A stretch of DNA of 64,000 bases from Pseudomonas sp. REP124 (GTDB lineage Bacteria > Pseudomonadota > Gammaproteobacteria > Pseudomonadales > Pseudomonadaceae). How positions within the stretch are numbered: position 1 is the first letter of the stretch; each line of letters begins with the position of its first letter. Below are positions 9,103-17,944 of the stretch, piece by piece. The DNA is taken from positions 1-64,000 of the forward strand of contig NZ_JAIQWX010000003.1 in assembly GCF_020164475.1 (NCBI RefSeq). The letters are read 5' to 3'. The notes below the pieces were generated by a model. It ran no database searches. It was not told the DNA's origin and saw only the letters and a program-made list of their open reading frames with translations. The position numbers were made by a program, and so were the translations under genes.

Positions 9103-10452
9103 TTAAGAAATTTCACTCTCGAAAAAGAACGCACTTTCCCCAAAAGCCGGTTTGAGTTGATCGAACCACGTAGCATCGGGATCAAATCGTGCGAAGAATG
9201 GCCTCTGCACCCAATCTGGGTTCCGTGCTTGGATAAAACGTAAAACAAACACCTTTTCCCCTCGAATTTCAGCTACACCGCAAACCTCCACTTTCCCCGG
9301 ATCTGCGCTCATCGAAGGTCCTCTGGCAGTTCTGGCAATACCTGAAACTTGTTTGACCGCGTCCCGGTAAATTTCCCACGCACATACAAGAGGGACTTCA
9401 AAATATCGGCGGGCCCCGGTATCACGCTCGACAAACATATAGTAAGGGATAATGCCTAGTTGAATTTGCGTCTGCCAGAGCCTCACCCAAACGTCAGCGG
9501 AGTCATTTATATGAGCCAACAACGGGCCCTGACTACGTATTTGAGCGCCTGTTTGTCGAACACGAAGAATAGCCTCTCGAGCAATGGCAGGCTCAAGCTC
9601 CGCCCAATGATTATAATGAGCCATTAATGCTAAGTGTTTACCGCTATTGATAATTTTCCTAAATAGATCAAGAAGCTCACCCGCGTCACTGTCACTTACA
9701 AACCGCTGAGGCCAGAAAGAAAGCGCCTTCGTCCCAATCCTGATGGTGTGGATATGCTCGAACTCTGGAGTCAAAAGTGCTTCTAAGTAAGCACGTAAAT
9801 TACTTGTCTTCATAACTAGCGGATCTCCGCCAGTAATTAAAACATCAGTCACTTTAGGGTTAGCCCGAAGGTAATCCAATAACTGGCCGTTTTCCTTAGC
9901 GGCAATCTTGAGCGATTGGTCACCCGTGAACTGAGCCCAACGGAAACAAAAAGTACAGTAGCTATGGCAAATCTGACCAGCGCTTGGAAAAAACAGTACA
10001 GTTTCACGATATTTGTGCTGGACACCCGTTACTGTCACGCCAGAAAGCGAAGGAATATTACGCTCCAGCTGTCCTGCAGGATGGGGATTGAGTCTAGCTC
10101 TAACCTTTTTTATCGCGGCCTCACAGGAGGAGCGGTCAGAATTTTTTACAAGTAAAGATGCTATTAGATCAAAAGATTCATTGTCCAGCATATCCTTCTG
10201 GGGGAAGGTTAGCTGGTATATAGGGTCATTTGGAATATTACTCCAGTCGATCAATTCTTTGACAACATATTCATTGACTCGAAAGGGCAGAACGCTCGCC
10301 ACCACCTTCATCGTCAAAATCGTCCGACTGTCTAATTTAGCAAGCTGAGGAATCTGGTCAATTTGATTCAATGTATAAACCTTGAAACGTTCAACCTCGA
10401 ATTTTGCCGTGGGGCGTTCAACGCTTACCACTTTAATTTCAATAATATGCAT
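9103..10452 (-). CDS. KamA-family radical SAM 2,3-aminomutase, type 1 (last gene of the cluster)
   Basis: Radical SAM/PLP enzyme of 449 residues, expected to move an alpha-amino group to the beta carbon. The [4Fe-4S] motif CxxxCxxC is at Cys162-Cys166-Cys169 (ICHSYCTFCFR), with ITGGDPL as the following SAM-binding motif. The likely PLP-binding lysine is Lys387 in SADPGKVEV, corresponding to the PGGGGK lysine of clostridial lysine 2,3-aminomutase. By eye, the position of the substrate-binding Asp293 of that enzyme falls on Arg in YYMFVERDTGARRYF, so lysine is doubtful as substrate. It has a roughly 130-residue N-terminal extension of unknown role. A 156-bp gap separates it from the aminotransferase gene; the rest of the cluster is much tighter. 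Codon use is A+T-rich, unlike the flanks. Confidence 0.85.
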   Translation of the reverse strand: MHIIEIKVVSVERPTAKFEVERFKVYTLNQIDQIPQLAKLDSRTILTMKVVASVLPFRVNEYVVKELIDWSNIPNDPIYQLTFPQKDMLDNESFDLIASLLVKNSDRSSCEAAIKKVRARLNPHPAGQLERNIPSLSGVTVTGVQHKYRETVLFFPSAGQICHSYCTFCFRWAQFTGDQSLKIAAKENGQLLDYLRANPKVTDVLITGGDPLVMKTSNLRAYLEALLTPEFEHIHTIRIGTKALSFWPQRFVSDSDAGELLDLFRKIINSGKHLALMAHYNHWAELEPAIAREAILRVRQTGAQIRSQGPLLAHINDSADVWVRLWQTQIQLGIIPYYMFVERDTGARRYFEVPLVCAWEIYRDAVKQVSGIARTARGPSMSADPGKVEVCGVAEIRGEKVFVLRFIQARNPDWVQRPFFARFDPDATWFDQLKPAFGESAFFFESEIS

Positions 10453-10608
10453 AAATTGACCAATAAAATTTTTGTGCAGAATAAAGGTTGCCGTAAGATA
10501 TGGAGTTATCTTTATCTAAACTAGACATCCCGGACCATCTGTAATACTTGATGAAACCATGAAGCCTTCAAGCGTCAACAGTTGCCAAAGTAATAACACC
10601 TGTTGAAA

Positions 10609-11736
10609 TCAGCGATGATGAACAAGATCAACAATTCTCCCGCATGCTTCTTTGATTTCAGTTTCATTAACGGAAGCTATAGAGATGCGGATATGGTCCT
10701 TCATACCGTAAGAAGAACCTGGCGTGGTCGAAACGGATTTTATATTGAGTAGATCGTCTACAAATTGGGCATCCGAATTCCAAGTAGCACCCATTACTCG
10801 GGAAATGTCAGGAAATAGAAAAAATCCACCTTGCGGCCGTACAATATCAAATGTAGTGCTCAATAACTGATGACAGTAATAGGCTCGGCTTTGCAACTCA
10901 TCAACGCGCTCTTTAAGAATGCTGTTAGGCAACGTTATAGCTGCCAAGGCACCATGCTGCGCAAATGTACACGCATTGTCCGTCATGACGCCCTGAAGTT
11001 TTGAGCATCGGTCGATGATTTTTCTATCCGCGAACATATAGCCTATTCTAAAACCAGACATAGAGAACAGTTTTGAGAACGTGCGTGTAACCACCAGCAG
11101 GCTAGAGTCGGCCATAAGATCCAGAGGACTAACATATTCACCGTTACCGAAAATTATGCCTTCGTAGGCTTCGTCGGAAATTATTAGAAAGCCGAACTCT
11201 TGAGATAACGCCACCAATTCCAGAATATCTTGTCGCCTGAGAGTCAACCCAGTGGGGTTGTGAGGCGAGTTAATTATCAGCGCCTTGGTTTTCAGAGTCA
11301 CCAACTTGCGAATTCCAACTATGTCGAGCCCCTTACTTCCCATTTCGTAATCGACAGCAATACCCCCGTTTAGCTCTATATAAGATCTATAGGCGGGCCA
11401 GCAGGGATTCGGAATCAGAATCTCGTCCGCATTTGACAATATACACTTCATCAACATGAACAAAGCCTGGCTTGAACCATTAGAAACTAAAACTTCAGCC
11501 GGGTCACAAATCCTACCATATCGTTGAAAGCATCTCTCGATCAACGCGCTTTTTAGAACTTCGATTCCAGTAAGATTACAATAGCCAGTGCGCCCATTCA
11601 TTAAGGCCTCAATCGTCGCGCGAGAAACCTCCTGCGGAACCTCGAGATTAAACTCGCCGTCGTGCATCTGAATTAAGTTACGTATTTTAGGACCTTCACT
11701 CAAGAACTTCGATAACTGCTGGCTTGGGTTTGACAT
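10609..11736 (-). CDS. PLP-dependent aminotransferase, class I/II
   Basis: Fold-type I aminotransferase of 375 residues. Visible landmarks are NSPHNPTG (substrate/PLP site), SDEAYEGI (Asp binding the pyridine nitrogen), the PLP lysine Lys222 in TFSKLFSMSGFRIGYM, and the C-terminal arginine in DHIRISIAS. The frame opens with an upstream TTG, but GGTGGAGAAC sits immediately before the ATG at 11736. It begins 18 bp after the preceding gene ends and belongs to the minus-strand cluster. It could transaminate a keto acid or a modified amino acid in the pathway; a cysteine/methionine C-S lyase-like activity cannot be excluded. Substrate unknown. Confidence 0.88.
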   Translation of the reverse strand: MSNPSQQLSKFLSEGPKIRNLIQMHDGEFNLEVPQEVSRATIEALMNGRTGYCNLTGIEVLKSALIERCFQRYGRICDPAEVLVSNGSSQALFMLMKCILSNADEILIPNPCWPAYRSYIELNGGIAVDYEMGSKGLDIVGIRKLVTLKTKALIINSPHNPTGLTLRRQDILELVALSQEFGFLIISDEAYEGIIFGNGEYVSPLDLMADSSLLVVTRTFSKLFSMSGFRIGYMFADRKIIDRCSKLQGVMTDNACTFAQHGALAAITLPNSILKERVDELQSRAYYCHQLLSTTFDIVRPQGGFFLFPDISRVMGATWNSDAQFVDDLLNIKSVSTTPGSSYGMKDHIRISIASVNETEIKEACGRIVDLVHHR

Positions 11737-11754
11737 GTTCTCCACCAACTATAA

Positions 11755-12975
11755 TTATTTTAAGTGTCGCAGCATCTGCTGTGAGTAGACTTCAGTGAAA
11801 AAAGCTTTTGCCGACAGGCTCAGATCTCCGGGCCAGAAATCAAACATCAGATTTACACGAGTACTTTCACTATGATTCCAAGACTCATGCTGAAATGTTG
11901 TGTCAATGATTGCGATTTCACCCGCCCTCCAGCTAATAACTTCTTCCCCAATTCTCAGTCCAGATAACCCATCATCACCACAAAGGATAGGAAAATGTAA
12001 CGTCAGCATAGGATATACATAATCCAGATGTGGCTCGATGTGACCGCCCGGTTCTAGACTTGAAAGCACAACCTCTCTAATAGTAGCGCCTGGCACCACA
12101 TCCTCGACAAAACGAATCGTATTTGGAACAAGTTCAGCGTATACAGCAACTTTTTTACCTCCTTTATAAAGCGGAACTGACTTCCACAAAGGATCACCAT
12201 GAAAGGGATATTCCTCCTGGATATTTTTGTATTTTTCATAGAGTTGGATTAGTTCCAGTTTCATCTCGACAAGAAGCGTATCAATGCCTGAGAGGAAACT
12301 GAAATCGTCCTTAGACCAAATAGGTTTTCTGGGCCCGAACGTCGACTTAAATCCGTTGATATTTATATTCGTAGCATAAGGTACAGGCAAGGTAGGCTTA
12401 AACAAACCGCTGGACAGGCGACTAAAACGTGATAATTCTCTTCCATGAAATTCAGAATCAATTAGATCAAGGATGCACTTGCGTGTTTTATCATCAATAT
12501 CGCCAAGACCATCAAACGCCTCGCACCATAATGTGAGCACCGGCATCCGCCACTTTAAAGCAGATCTGCAGCAAATAACAACCATCGTATACATCCAGAT
12601 TATGAGAAAAATTAGTAGCAACTGACTTGATACTAAAAGTCCAAATCCTAGCAATTCATTTCCATTATAGAGTCCCGCCGTAAACGTAAAAATGGAGAGC
12701 AGAACGAGCCAACAGTAGTAGCTACTAAAACGTTGCACCATAGAATAAGGCACGACGATATTGAGCATATCAAATTGAGAGCGAGCAATCGGCCAAGCGC
12801 TGATGGAATATAGAAGAAAAAATAACAAGCCACAGTAAGACACCGAATACATAGACAAGAATTCCTTCGGCATCGCTAGAATTAGCAATAGAAAAACCAA
12901 TACCAAGCAAGCTATCACAAATATGCTTTGCCTTAGTATGTAAGTTATACCTCCAATGCCGTATAGATTTCTCAT
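11755..12975 (-). CDS. Membrane-anchored aspartyl/asparaginyl beta-hydroxylase-domain protein (LpxO-like)
   Basis: Protein of 406 residues: an N-terminal part with about five hydrophobic segments (residues 15-160) joined to a C-terminal Asp_Arg_Hydrox jelly roll. The metal/2OG signature is visible as HIEPHLDYVYPMLTLHFPI, then FQHESWNHSESTRVNL, giving HxD...H plus the distal Arg. Family members are Fe(II)/2OG oxygenases such as LpxO, which hydroxylates lipid A acyl chains, and peptidyl-Asp hydroxylases. The start at 12975 is chosen because it overlaps the stop of the MATE gene as ATGA; an in-frame ATG at 13011 would lie deeper in that gene. In this context it may hydroxylate an amino-acid-derived product at the membrane rather than lipid A. 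That is inference. Confidence 0.75.
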   Translation of the reverse strand: MRNLYGIGGITYILRQSIFVIACLVLVFLLLILAMPKEFLSMYSVSYCGLLFFLLYSISAWPIARSQFDMLNIVVPYSMVQRFSSYYCWLVLLSIFTFTAGLYNGNELLGFGLLVSSQLLLIFLIIWMYTMVVICCRSALKWRMPVLTLWCEAFDGLGDIDDKTRKCILDLIDSEFHGRELSRFSRLSSGLFKPTLPVPYATNININGFKSTFGPRKPIWSKDDFSFLSGIDTLLVEMKLELIQLYEKYKNIQEEYPFHGDPLWKSVPLYKGGKKVAVYAELVPNTIRFVEDVVPGATIREVVLSSLEPGGHIEPHLDYVYPMLTLHFPILCGDDGLSGLRIGEEVISWRAGEIAIIDTTFQHESWNHSESTRVNLMFDFWPGDLSLSAKAFFTEVYSQQMLRHLK

Positions 12976-14372
12976 GCCGCGACCTGCGCCGGAGCCTTGT
13001 ATCGGATCCATCTAAATAGAAGTAGAGAGAACAGCGCTATTAGTCCAAGCCCTACGCCACACCACACACCTGCTGCTCCTAGGTCAGTATAAAATGCCAA
13101 GAAGAGAGCGAGCGGTAGTCCCACTAGCCAAAAACAAATAATTGAAAGAAACATCGGGAGGATCGTCTGTTTCAAACCCCTGAATATACCGAGCAGTACC
13201 ATTTGAGTTCCATCAAAGAAATGGAAGACTCCTATAATGCAGACAAAAAGACTGGAAAGCTTGATAAGCTCGTCATCTCCACCGTCACCGGGAGCAATAA
13301 ATAGCTGAGCAATCTCGTGGGAAAAAATAACCAGGATAGAAGATATTACTGCGAGCACTATCCAACCAAGCCATAAAGCGCTCCATCCGGCGTCACGCGT
13401 CCGCAACGAATAGACGCCCAAAGGAGAGCAGAGGCTTATTCTTGTAGTAGAAGCTTGAGAAATGCCATTAGGTATTGTAAATACGACTTGAAGAACTTGC
13501 ATTGCGATACCATGTGCAGCCAGCGCAACGACTCCAAACTTACCTACTATAATTGTGAGAATGAAGAAAAATAGCGTGTCATTTGCCTGAGTTAAAGAGA
13601 CCGGAATACCGTTTCTTAAAATAGGCAACATCAACCACCCCCTGACCAATGTCAACTTTATACAGTGCTGTCGCTCACTGAACTGCGAATTTCTAAAGCC
13701 TAATATAATCAGGAATATACAAAGCAAAATGTTTGTTAGTGTCGTAGCAATACCTGCACCGAACAAACCCAAGGGCGGCACCCATAAAAAACCAAATATC
13801 AGAGTCAGGTTAGCAATGAAGTTAAAGATTGCAGCTATAATAATTGCGATTACCGTATATCGCGCCGACCCCATTATCGATAAAACATTTCTGAGGTGTA
13901 CGAATAAAATCGCAGGGCCGATGCTCCACATCAGACTATTCATGTATCTCTGAGCTTCGAGAGACAAAAGCGGATGTTGGCCAAAAAAAACTAATATTTC
14001 TTTCGCAAAATAGAGTATTGCTAAGCATATCAAAAATGCGGTTACTATAATCTGAATGCAACTGGTCGATACAGATGCAAATTGGTCTTCTTTCGCCTTA
14101 GATCCCAATGCATCAGAAATAAACGGGATTGTGGAAATAAGTAGCCCGGAAAACAGTAAAAATAGAAGATAGTAGAGTCCCTGTGCCAAAGTCGACGCAG
14201 CTAACGCCTCGGTACTAATCCATCCAGCCATTATTACGTCCGTAGTCGCAATAATCACGTGCGCGATATTGCCAGATACAAAGGCGAGCGAGAGTCTGGA
14301 ACTCTCGCGCATCTCGGATGTATATTTACGGGAAAGCCTCGCGGCACGATTATATATCAGTGATGATATCAA
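12972..14372 (-). CDS. MATE-family efflux transporter
   Basis: Polytopic exporter of 466 residues with about 12 membrane helices in two halves. It has MATE features such as AFVSGNIAHVIIATTDVIMA in helix 1-2, SARYTVIAIIIAAIFNFIANL and FGVVALAAHGIAMQV. These proteins export drugs or organic cations against H+ or Na+ gradients. AAGGGGAG lies upstream of ATG 14372, within the last 23 bp of the oxygenase gene, and its stop is coupled by ATGA to the next gene. Its place in the middle of the cluster suggests it exports the product, which would also confer self-resistance. Confidence 0.9.
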   Translation of the reverse strand: MISSLIYNRAARLSRKYTSEMRESSRLSLAFVSGNIAHVIIATTDVIMAGWISTEALAASTLAQGLYYLLFLLFSGLLISTIPFISDALGSKAKEDQFASVSTSCIQIIVTAFLICLAILYFAKEILVFFGQHPLLSLEAQRYMNSLMWSIGPAILFVHLRNVLSIMGSARYTVIAIIIAAIFNFIANLTLIFGFLWVPPLGLFGAGIATTLTNILLCIFLIILGFRNSQFSERQHCIKLTLVRGWLMLPILRNGIPVSLTQANDTLFFFILTIIVGKFGVVALAAHGIAMQVLQVVFTIPNGISQASTTRISLCSPLGVYSLRTRDAGWSALWLGWIVLAVISSILVIFSHEIAQLFIAPGDGGDDELIKLSSLFVCIIGVFHFFDGTQMVLLGIFRGLKQTILPMFLSIICFWLVGLPLALFLAFYTDLGAAGVWCGVGLGLIALFSLLLFRWIRYKAPAQVAA

Positions 14373-15234
14373 GACTGTACTCCCCTTCCAGGTGCTTAGT
14401 CACATCCTTGGAAATCTGTACTCTTTTTAGCCATCGATCCGTTCCATCGTACTTTGGCGTGAATTGTGGCCTGCCATGAGCGCACTTGTAGTTGTTAATA
14501 AACAAGATCTGTGCTTCGCTCATTGACAACTCAAAGACTGCTGACTCAACCAGCTTGATAAAACTCCTAAAATCTAGTTCTTCGCATTGAGACATTTTTG
14601 TGTAGTCAACATAGACAGGATCATAAATGAAGCAGTAACCCTCGGTAGGTGACTCTTGCAATACCGCCGTCTCTAAAGCTATTGGCTTATATTGGACAGT
14701 AGAAGGTCGATCGGACAGAATGGTATAAGAGGTCTCGGTTAACCTGTGCCTGAGCGATGCTTCAACACCTGAAAAATCTGGGCAAGACAGCAAATTCGGG
14801 ACTTTATCGTCGTTTCTTACGCATAAAAAACCTAGTACATCTGCCCTATAAGGTAAAGCGGGATCTTCAGTATGAAGTTCAAGGTGCACAGAACCACTTC
14901 CCAACTGCTTATTTCTATCCTTGAAAATTGGGAATATTTCTTGTACGAGCTTACCGTTCTGTAGATCACTATAGCCGAAAACATCACCAACTTGCCTTGA
15001 TAGCTGAAGAAATAAATCATCGTAGTTTGAATGGCAGTCTTCTCTCCAATGTTTAGGCGTCGGTCGCTGTTGATCGCCTTTAGGAAGATCTAATATTGTG
15101 ACGTCCGATGAAAAACTAAAGTCCTCTTTAAATTGAGCGACAATAGATTCCGGGTGTAACATTGAGTAATCTAATTTACTAACTATCATATCATCACCGA
15201 AAAACTGTGAATTAGTTGATTTCAAAACCATCAT
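14350..15234 (-). CDS. Clavaminate synthase/VioC-like Fe(II)/2-oxoglutarate oxygenase
   Basis: Soluble non-heme iron oxygenase of 294 residues. The iron facial triad is His121-x-Glu123 (LELHTEDPA) with distal His253 (NNYKCAHGRPQFTP); Arg271 in WLKRVQI is the expected 2OG-binding arginine. The GTDRWLKRV ending is characteristic of the TauD/CAS-like group that includes VioC (Arg C3), AsnO (Asn C3) and the KDO lysine hydroxylases. It is therefore predicted to hydroxylate a free basic or polar amino acid. Start is uncertain: ATG 15234, or ATG 15189, which has GGTGAT directly upstream. It is slightly short for the family. It precedes the MATE gene with a 23-bp overlap. Confidence 0.85.
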   Translation of the reverse strand: MMVLKSTNSQFFGDDMIVSKLDYSMLHPESIVAQFKEDFSFSSDVTILDLPKGDQQRPTPKHWREDCHSNYDDLFLQLSRQVGDVFGYSDLQNGKLVQEIFPIFKDRNKQLGSGSVHLELHTEDPALPYRADVLGFLCVRNDDKVPNLLSCPDFSGVEASLRHRLTETSYTILSDRPSTVQYKPIALETAVLQESPTEGYCFIYDPVYVDYTKMSQCEELDFRSFIKLVESAVFELSMSEAQILFINNYKCAHGRPQFTPKYDGTDRWLKRVQISKDVTKHLEGEYSLDIITDI

Positions 15235-15263
15235 AAAGTGATGCCACTAGCGACCAACTTACC

Positions 15264-16376
15264 TCAAGGAATTTCAAGTGTTTTATGATCATAGCCAAGT
15301 ACAAAATTCTTAGAACCCAGCCTATAGAAGTACTGGTTATTTAAGGGGATCTTCCCAAGTTTAGTTGTGTAAACATATTGTGGAACGCTGAAACCACTTT
15401 CATAGCCGTGCAACTGTTCCATAATCTCAAGCCCCTTTTCTATCGACGTTCTAAAGTGTGACACGCCTTGAACATTGTCCGCGTGGTATAGGTAATAAGG
15501 CCTTACTCTTCCTTTCACTAGCATCCGATTCAACGTTCTAAGTGTTTCGACGTTGTCGTTCACTCCACGCAACAGAACTGTCTGGTTTTGCACCGGTATA
15601 CCGTGGGAGAGAAGTTTATCTACCGCGCTTAAGGCCTCAGGAGTCACTTCCACGGGATGATTGAAATGGGTACTAAACCAAATTGGTTTGAATTCGGACA
15701 ACATCTTACAAAAGTCATCGGTTATTCGCTGCGGAAGAAAAACCGGGTACCGTGAGCCAATGCGTACAAAATCCACGTGGGGGATTGCACTGAGCCTAGA
15801 TATAATACTATGCAAAATCTTATCGGAAAGAATAAGCGGGTCGCCTCCGGTAAGTAATACATCACTGATTTCTTTGTTGTTTGCGATGTACTCTATGTCT
15901 TGGTCATATGAGGCGGGAAGCTCTTTGTTGTAATAGCTACCTGACTTGTCAGTCGTATGAAATTTTCTAGTGCAGTGCCTACAGTAAACTGGGCAAGTAT
16001 CAGACACAAGAAATATGACTCGGTTTGGATACTTATGCACGACGCGTCTGGTTTTCATATAAACCATATCACCCACCGGGTCTACATCCTCCTGCTGATT
16101 ATTCTCATCAACTTCTTTTGGGTGGGGTATGCTTTGCAGCCGAATGGGACAATTCTCATTGGTCTCGTCCATTAGTGATGCATAATATGGAGTAATCATC
16201 CACTTGTACTGGCGTTCTGTTTGTTCAATGCCCTTCAATTCCGTATCACTGAGAGTCACCCAGGCTTCCAGCTGAGCCTTGGTGCGAATGGCATTCTTCA
16301 TTTGAAACTTGTGGTCGCCCCATTGGTCCGAAGACAGCAAATCCTGTTTACTTAAAGTATCCTTTGCAATAATCAT
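15264..16376 (-). CDS. KamA-family radical SAM 2,3-aminomutase, type 2 (lysine 2,3-aminomutase-like)
   Basis: Radical SAM/PLP aminomutase of 370 residues. The cluster motif is Cys128-Cys132-Cys135 (TCPVYCRHCTRKF), followed by LLTGGDPL and PVQNQTVLLRGVNDN. The likely PLP lysine is Lys342 in TTKLGKIPL. By eye, the Asp that binds the substrate epsilon-amine in clostridial lysine 2,3-aminomutase (Asp293) is kept in HADNVQGVSHFRT, while its second Asp (Asp330) is replaced by Thr. This is closer to classic KamA/EpmB than the first aminomutase of the cluster. No epmA or efp gene is nearby, so a role in EF-P modification is unlikely; production of a free beta-amino acid (beta-lysine or relative) is more likely. 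It is tightly spaced: 23 bp from the AsnB gene and 29 bp from the oxygenase. Confidence 0.87.
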   Translation of the reverse strand: MIIAKDTLSKQDLLSSDQWGDHKFQMKNAIRTKAQLEAWVTLSDTELKGIEQTERQYKWMITPYYASLMDETNENCPIRLQSIPHPKEVDENNQQEDVDPVGDMVYMKTRRVVHKYPNRVIFLVSDTCPVYCRHCTRKFHTTDKSGSYYNKELPASYDQDIEYIANNKEISDVLLTGGDPLILSDKILHSIISRLSAIPHVDFVRIGSRYPVFLPQRITDDFCKMLSEFKPIWFSTHFNHPVEVTPEALSAVDKLLSHGIPVQNQTVLLRGVNDNVETLRTLNRMLVKGRVRPYYLYHADNVQGVSHFRTSIEKGLEIMEQLHGYESGFSVPQYVYTTKLGKIPLNNQYFYRLGSKNFVLGYDHKTLEIP

Positions 16377-16399
16377 TTTTATTATCCTTCGCTGACAGG

Positions 16400-17944
16400 C
16401 TAACTGACGAGGCTTTTATCCCATTCATTAGTTTTCGAGGTTGTCCATCCCCCAATATGATAATCGAGACCTTGTACCTTATATCGCGTACTTGGGAGTT
16501 CAAAGCCAAACTCTTGGAATATCAAAGCCGCGCTATTAACTGCATTATCTTCTAATGGAAAAGGCATGCTGCCCAGGCTGTCATTCATTGAATTAAGTAT
16601 TTCAAAAATGAGCCCACCTACACCTGACCCTTCAGACATCCTCATTTTTGGTCGTCGAGTGATGTAATCTGGCAGTTCGAGGAAAAACGCGTCTCTCAAC
16701 AAGGCTTTGCTAATATCATCTCTTACATGAAACTCCATTGGAGCCGACATTATAAAATCGAAAAGCTCTTTGTCGAGAAAAGGCACACGACACTCCACTG
16801 TATTGAACATGCTCATTCTATCCACACGCTGTAGATCAGTTCGATACAAGTTCTTAACCTTATGCAACTGAAGCGCACGACGGTCACTGGCCCCTATAAA
16901 AAAGTCATAACCAGCGAACAACTCATCGCTTCCATCTCCAGACAGAGCTATACGAATTCCGTCTTCTTTCATTCGGGAAAAAGCAGAATGTATAGTTAAT
17001 GCATCAGTTATATCCACGGGCTCAAACTGTTCAGATGCATATATAGTAGCTCTAATAGACTGCATCAGATCTACACGATCAACATCAGAAACAACTATCT
17101 TGACGCCAAGCTCTTTGCATAATCTATGCGCGAACTCTACGTCAGCTGAGCCAGCCACTCCGACCGTGTAAGCTGTGACGTTTTTATGGTATAGGTTAGC
17201 TAGATAAAGAATTATCGCACTGTCCAGCCCTCCAGAGAAAACTACGCCTACTGGAAGATCCGTATTGACTTGACGTTTAACCGAGAGGTGCAGTAGCTCA
17301 TTGCATTTAGATACCGTAGACTTGTAATCTAGTTCCGGCAATATGCTTTCGCTGATTAAATAATATGCATTCTGTTGACCGTCTACCCAGTAGTGTCCTG
17401 GGAGGATTTCTTGTGCCTTGTTGGTCAACCCAATTAGTGCTTTTAGTTCCGATGCAAAATAGAGAACACTTCCTTCTTGGGCTAGGTATAGAGGCTTAAC
17501 GCCCAGCCGATCCCTCGCAGCGAAAACGGTGTTGTCTTCCGGTGAGTAGATAATAAACGCGAATATACCATTGAGCCGGGTCAGGCAAGATTCCCCCCAG
17601 TGATTATAGGCTCTAAGGACTAGTTCGGTATCTGAACAGCCTAAAAATTTTACGCCATGTGATGCTAAAACCACTCGCAACTCATTCAAGTTGTATATTT
17701 CACCATTAAATATAATTGCGCGACCGGAAATGTTATCTATGAACGGCTGTTTGTTCTCTTCCCTGTCCACAATAGGCAAACGGTTGGTACCAATAGCAGC
17801 ATGAGAAAATATAAAGCGCTCTCCAAATTTCTCAGCAACGCCTCTATGGGAGATTCTCCCCAACATTTGTAATAAGGCAGCCTCAAAGTCGAATTTTTCA
17901 TCAGAATTGGTAGGCGTTTCAAAAACTGCAGCTATCCCGCACAT
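16400..17944 (-). CDS. Asparagine synthetase (glutamine-hydrolysing)-like amidotransferase
   Basis: AsnB-family enzyme of 514 residues. The N-terminal class II glutaminase is intact: Cys2 nucleophile (MCGIAAVF), RLPIVD, FNGEIYN and CSDTE. The C-terminal ATP-pyrophosphatase half has SGGLDS (237-242), SGDGSDELFAGY (335-346) and VECRVPFLDKEL, with Lys in RRPKMRMSEGSGVGG. It should activate a carboxylate as the acyl-AMP and transfer ammonia from glutamine. Because Cys2 is kept, it resembles a true amide-forming enzyme rather than a beta-lactam synthetase. Its stop-start junction with the ATP-grasp gene has no spacing at all. The acceptor is unknown; being in the cluster, it may amidate the pathway product. 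Confidence 0.87.
   Translation of the reverse strand: MCGIAAVFETPTNSDEKFDFEAALLQMLGRISHRGVAEKFGERFIFSHAAIGTNRLPIVDREENKQPFIDNISGRAIIFNGEIYNLNELRVVLASHGVKFLGCSDTELVLRAYNHWGESCLTRLNGIFAFIIYSPEDNTVFAARDRLGVKPLYLAQEGSVLYFASELKALIGLTNKAQEILPGHYWVDGQQNAYYLISESILPELDYKSTVSKCNELLHLSVKRQVNTDLPVGVVFSGGLDSAIILYLANLYHKNVTAYTVGVAGSADVEFAHRLCKELGVKIVVSDVDRVDLMQSIRATIYASEQFEPVDITDALTIHSAFSRMKEDGIRIALSGDGSDELFAGYDFFIGASDRRALQLHKVKNLYRTDLQRVDRMSMFNTVECRVPFLDKELFDFIMSAPMEFHVRDDISKALLRDAFFLELPDYITRRPKMRMSEGSGVGGLIFEILNSMNDSLGSMPFPLEDNAVNSAALIFQEFGFELPSTRYKVQGLDYHIGGWTTSKTNEWDKSLVS

Noticed and set aside
10516..10560. Fourteen-residue leader-like frame (minus strand) before the last aminomutase gene
   Set aside because: Too short, no clear ribosome site and no regulatory codon run or hairpin; probably chance.
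15264..16376. KamA type 2 as EpmB (EF-P beta-lysylation)
   Set aside because: No epmA or efp nearby, it lies in a foreign A+T-rich cluster, and the genome would carry its own EpmB elsewhere if needed.
16400..17944. AsnB-like protein as a beta-lactam synthetase
   Set aside because: Attractive next to aminomutases and a CAS-like oxygenase, but the glutaminase Cys2 and its partners are intact, which beta-lactam synthetases lack.
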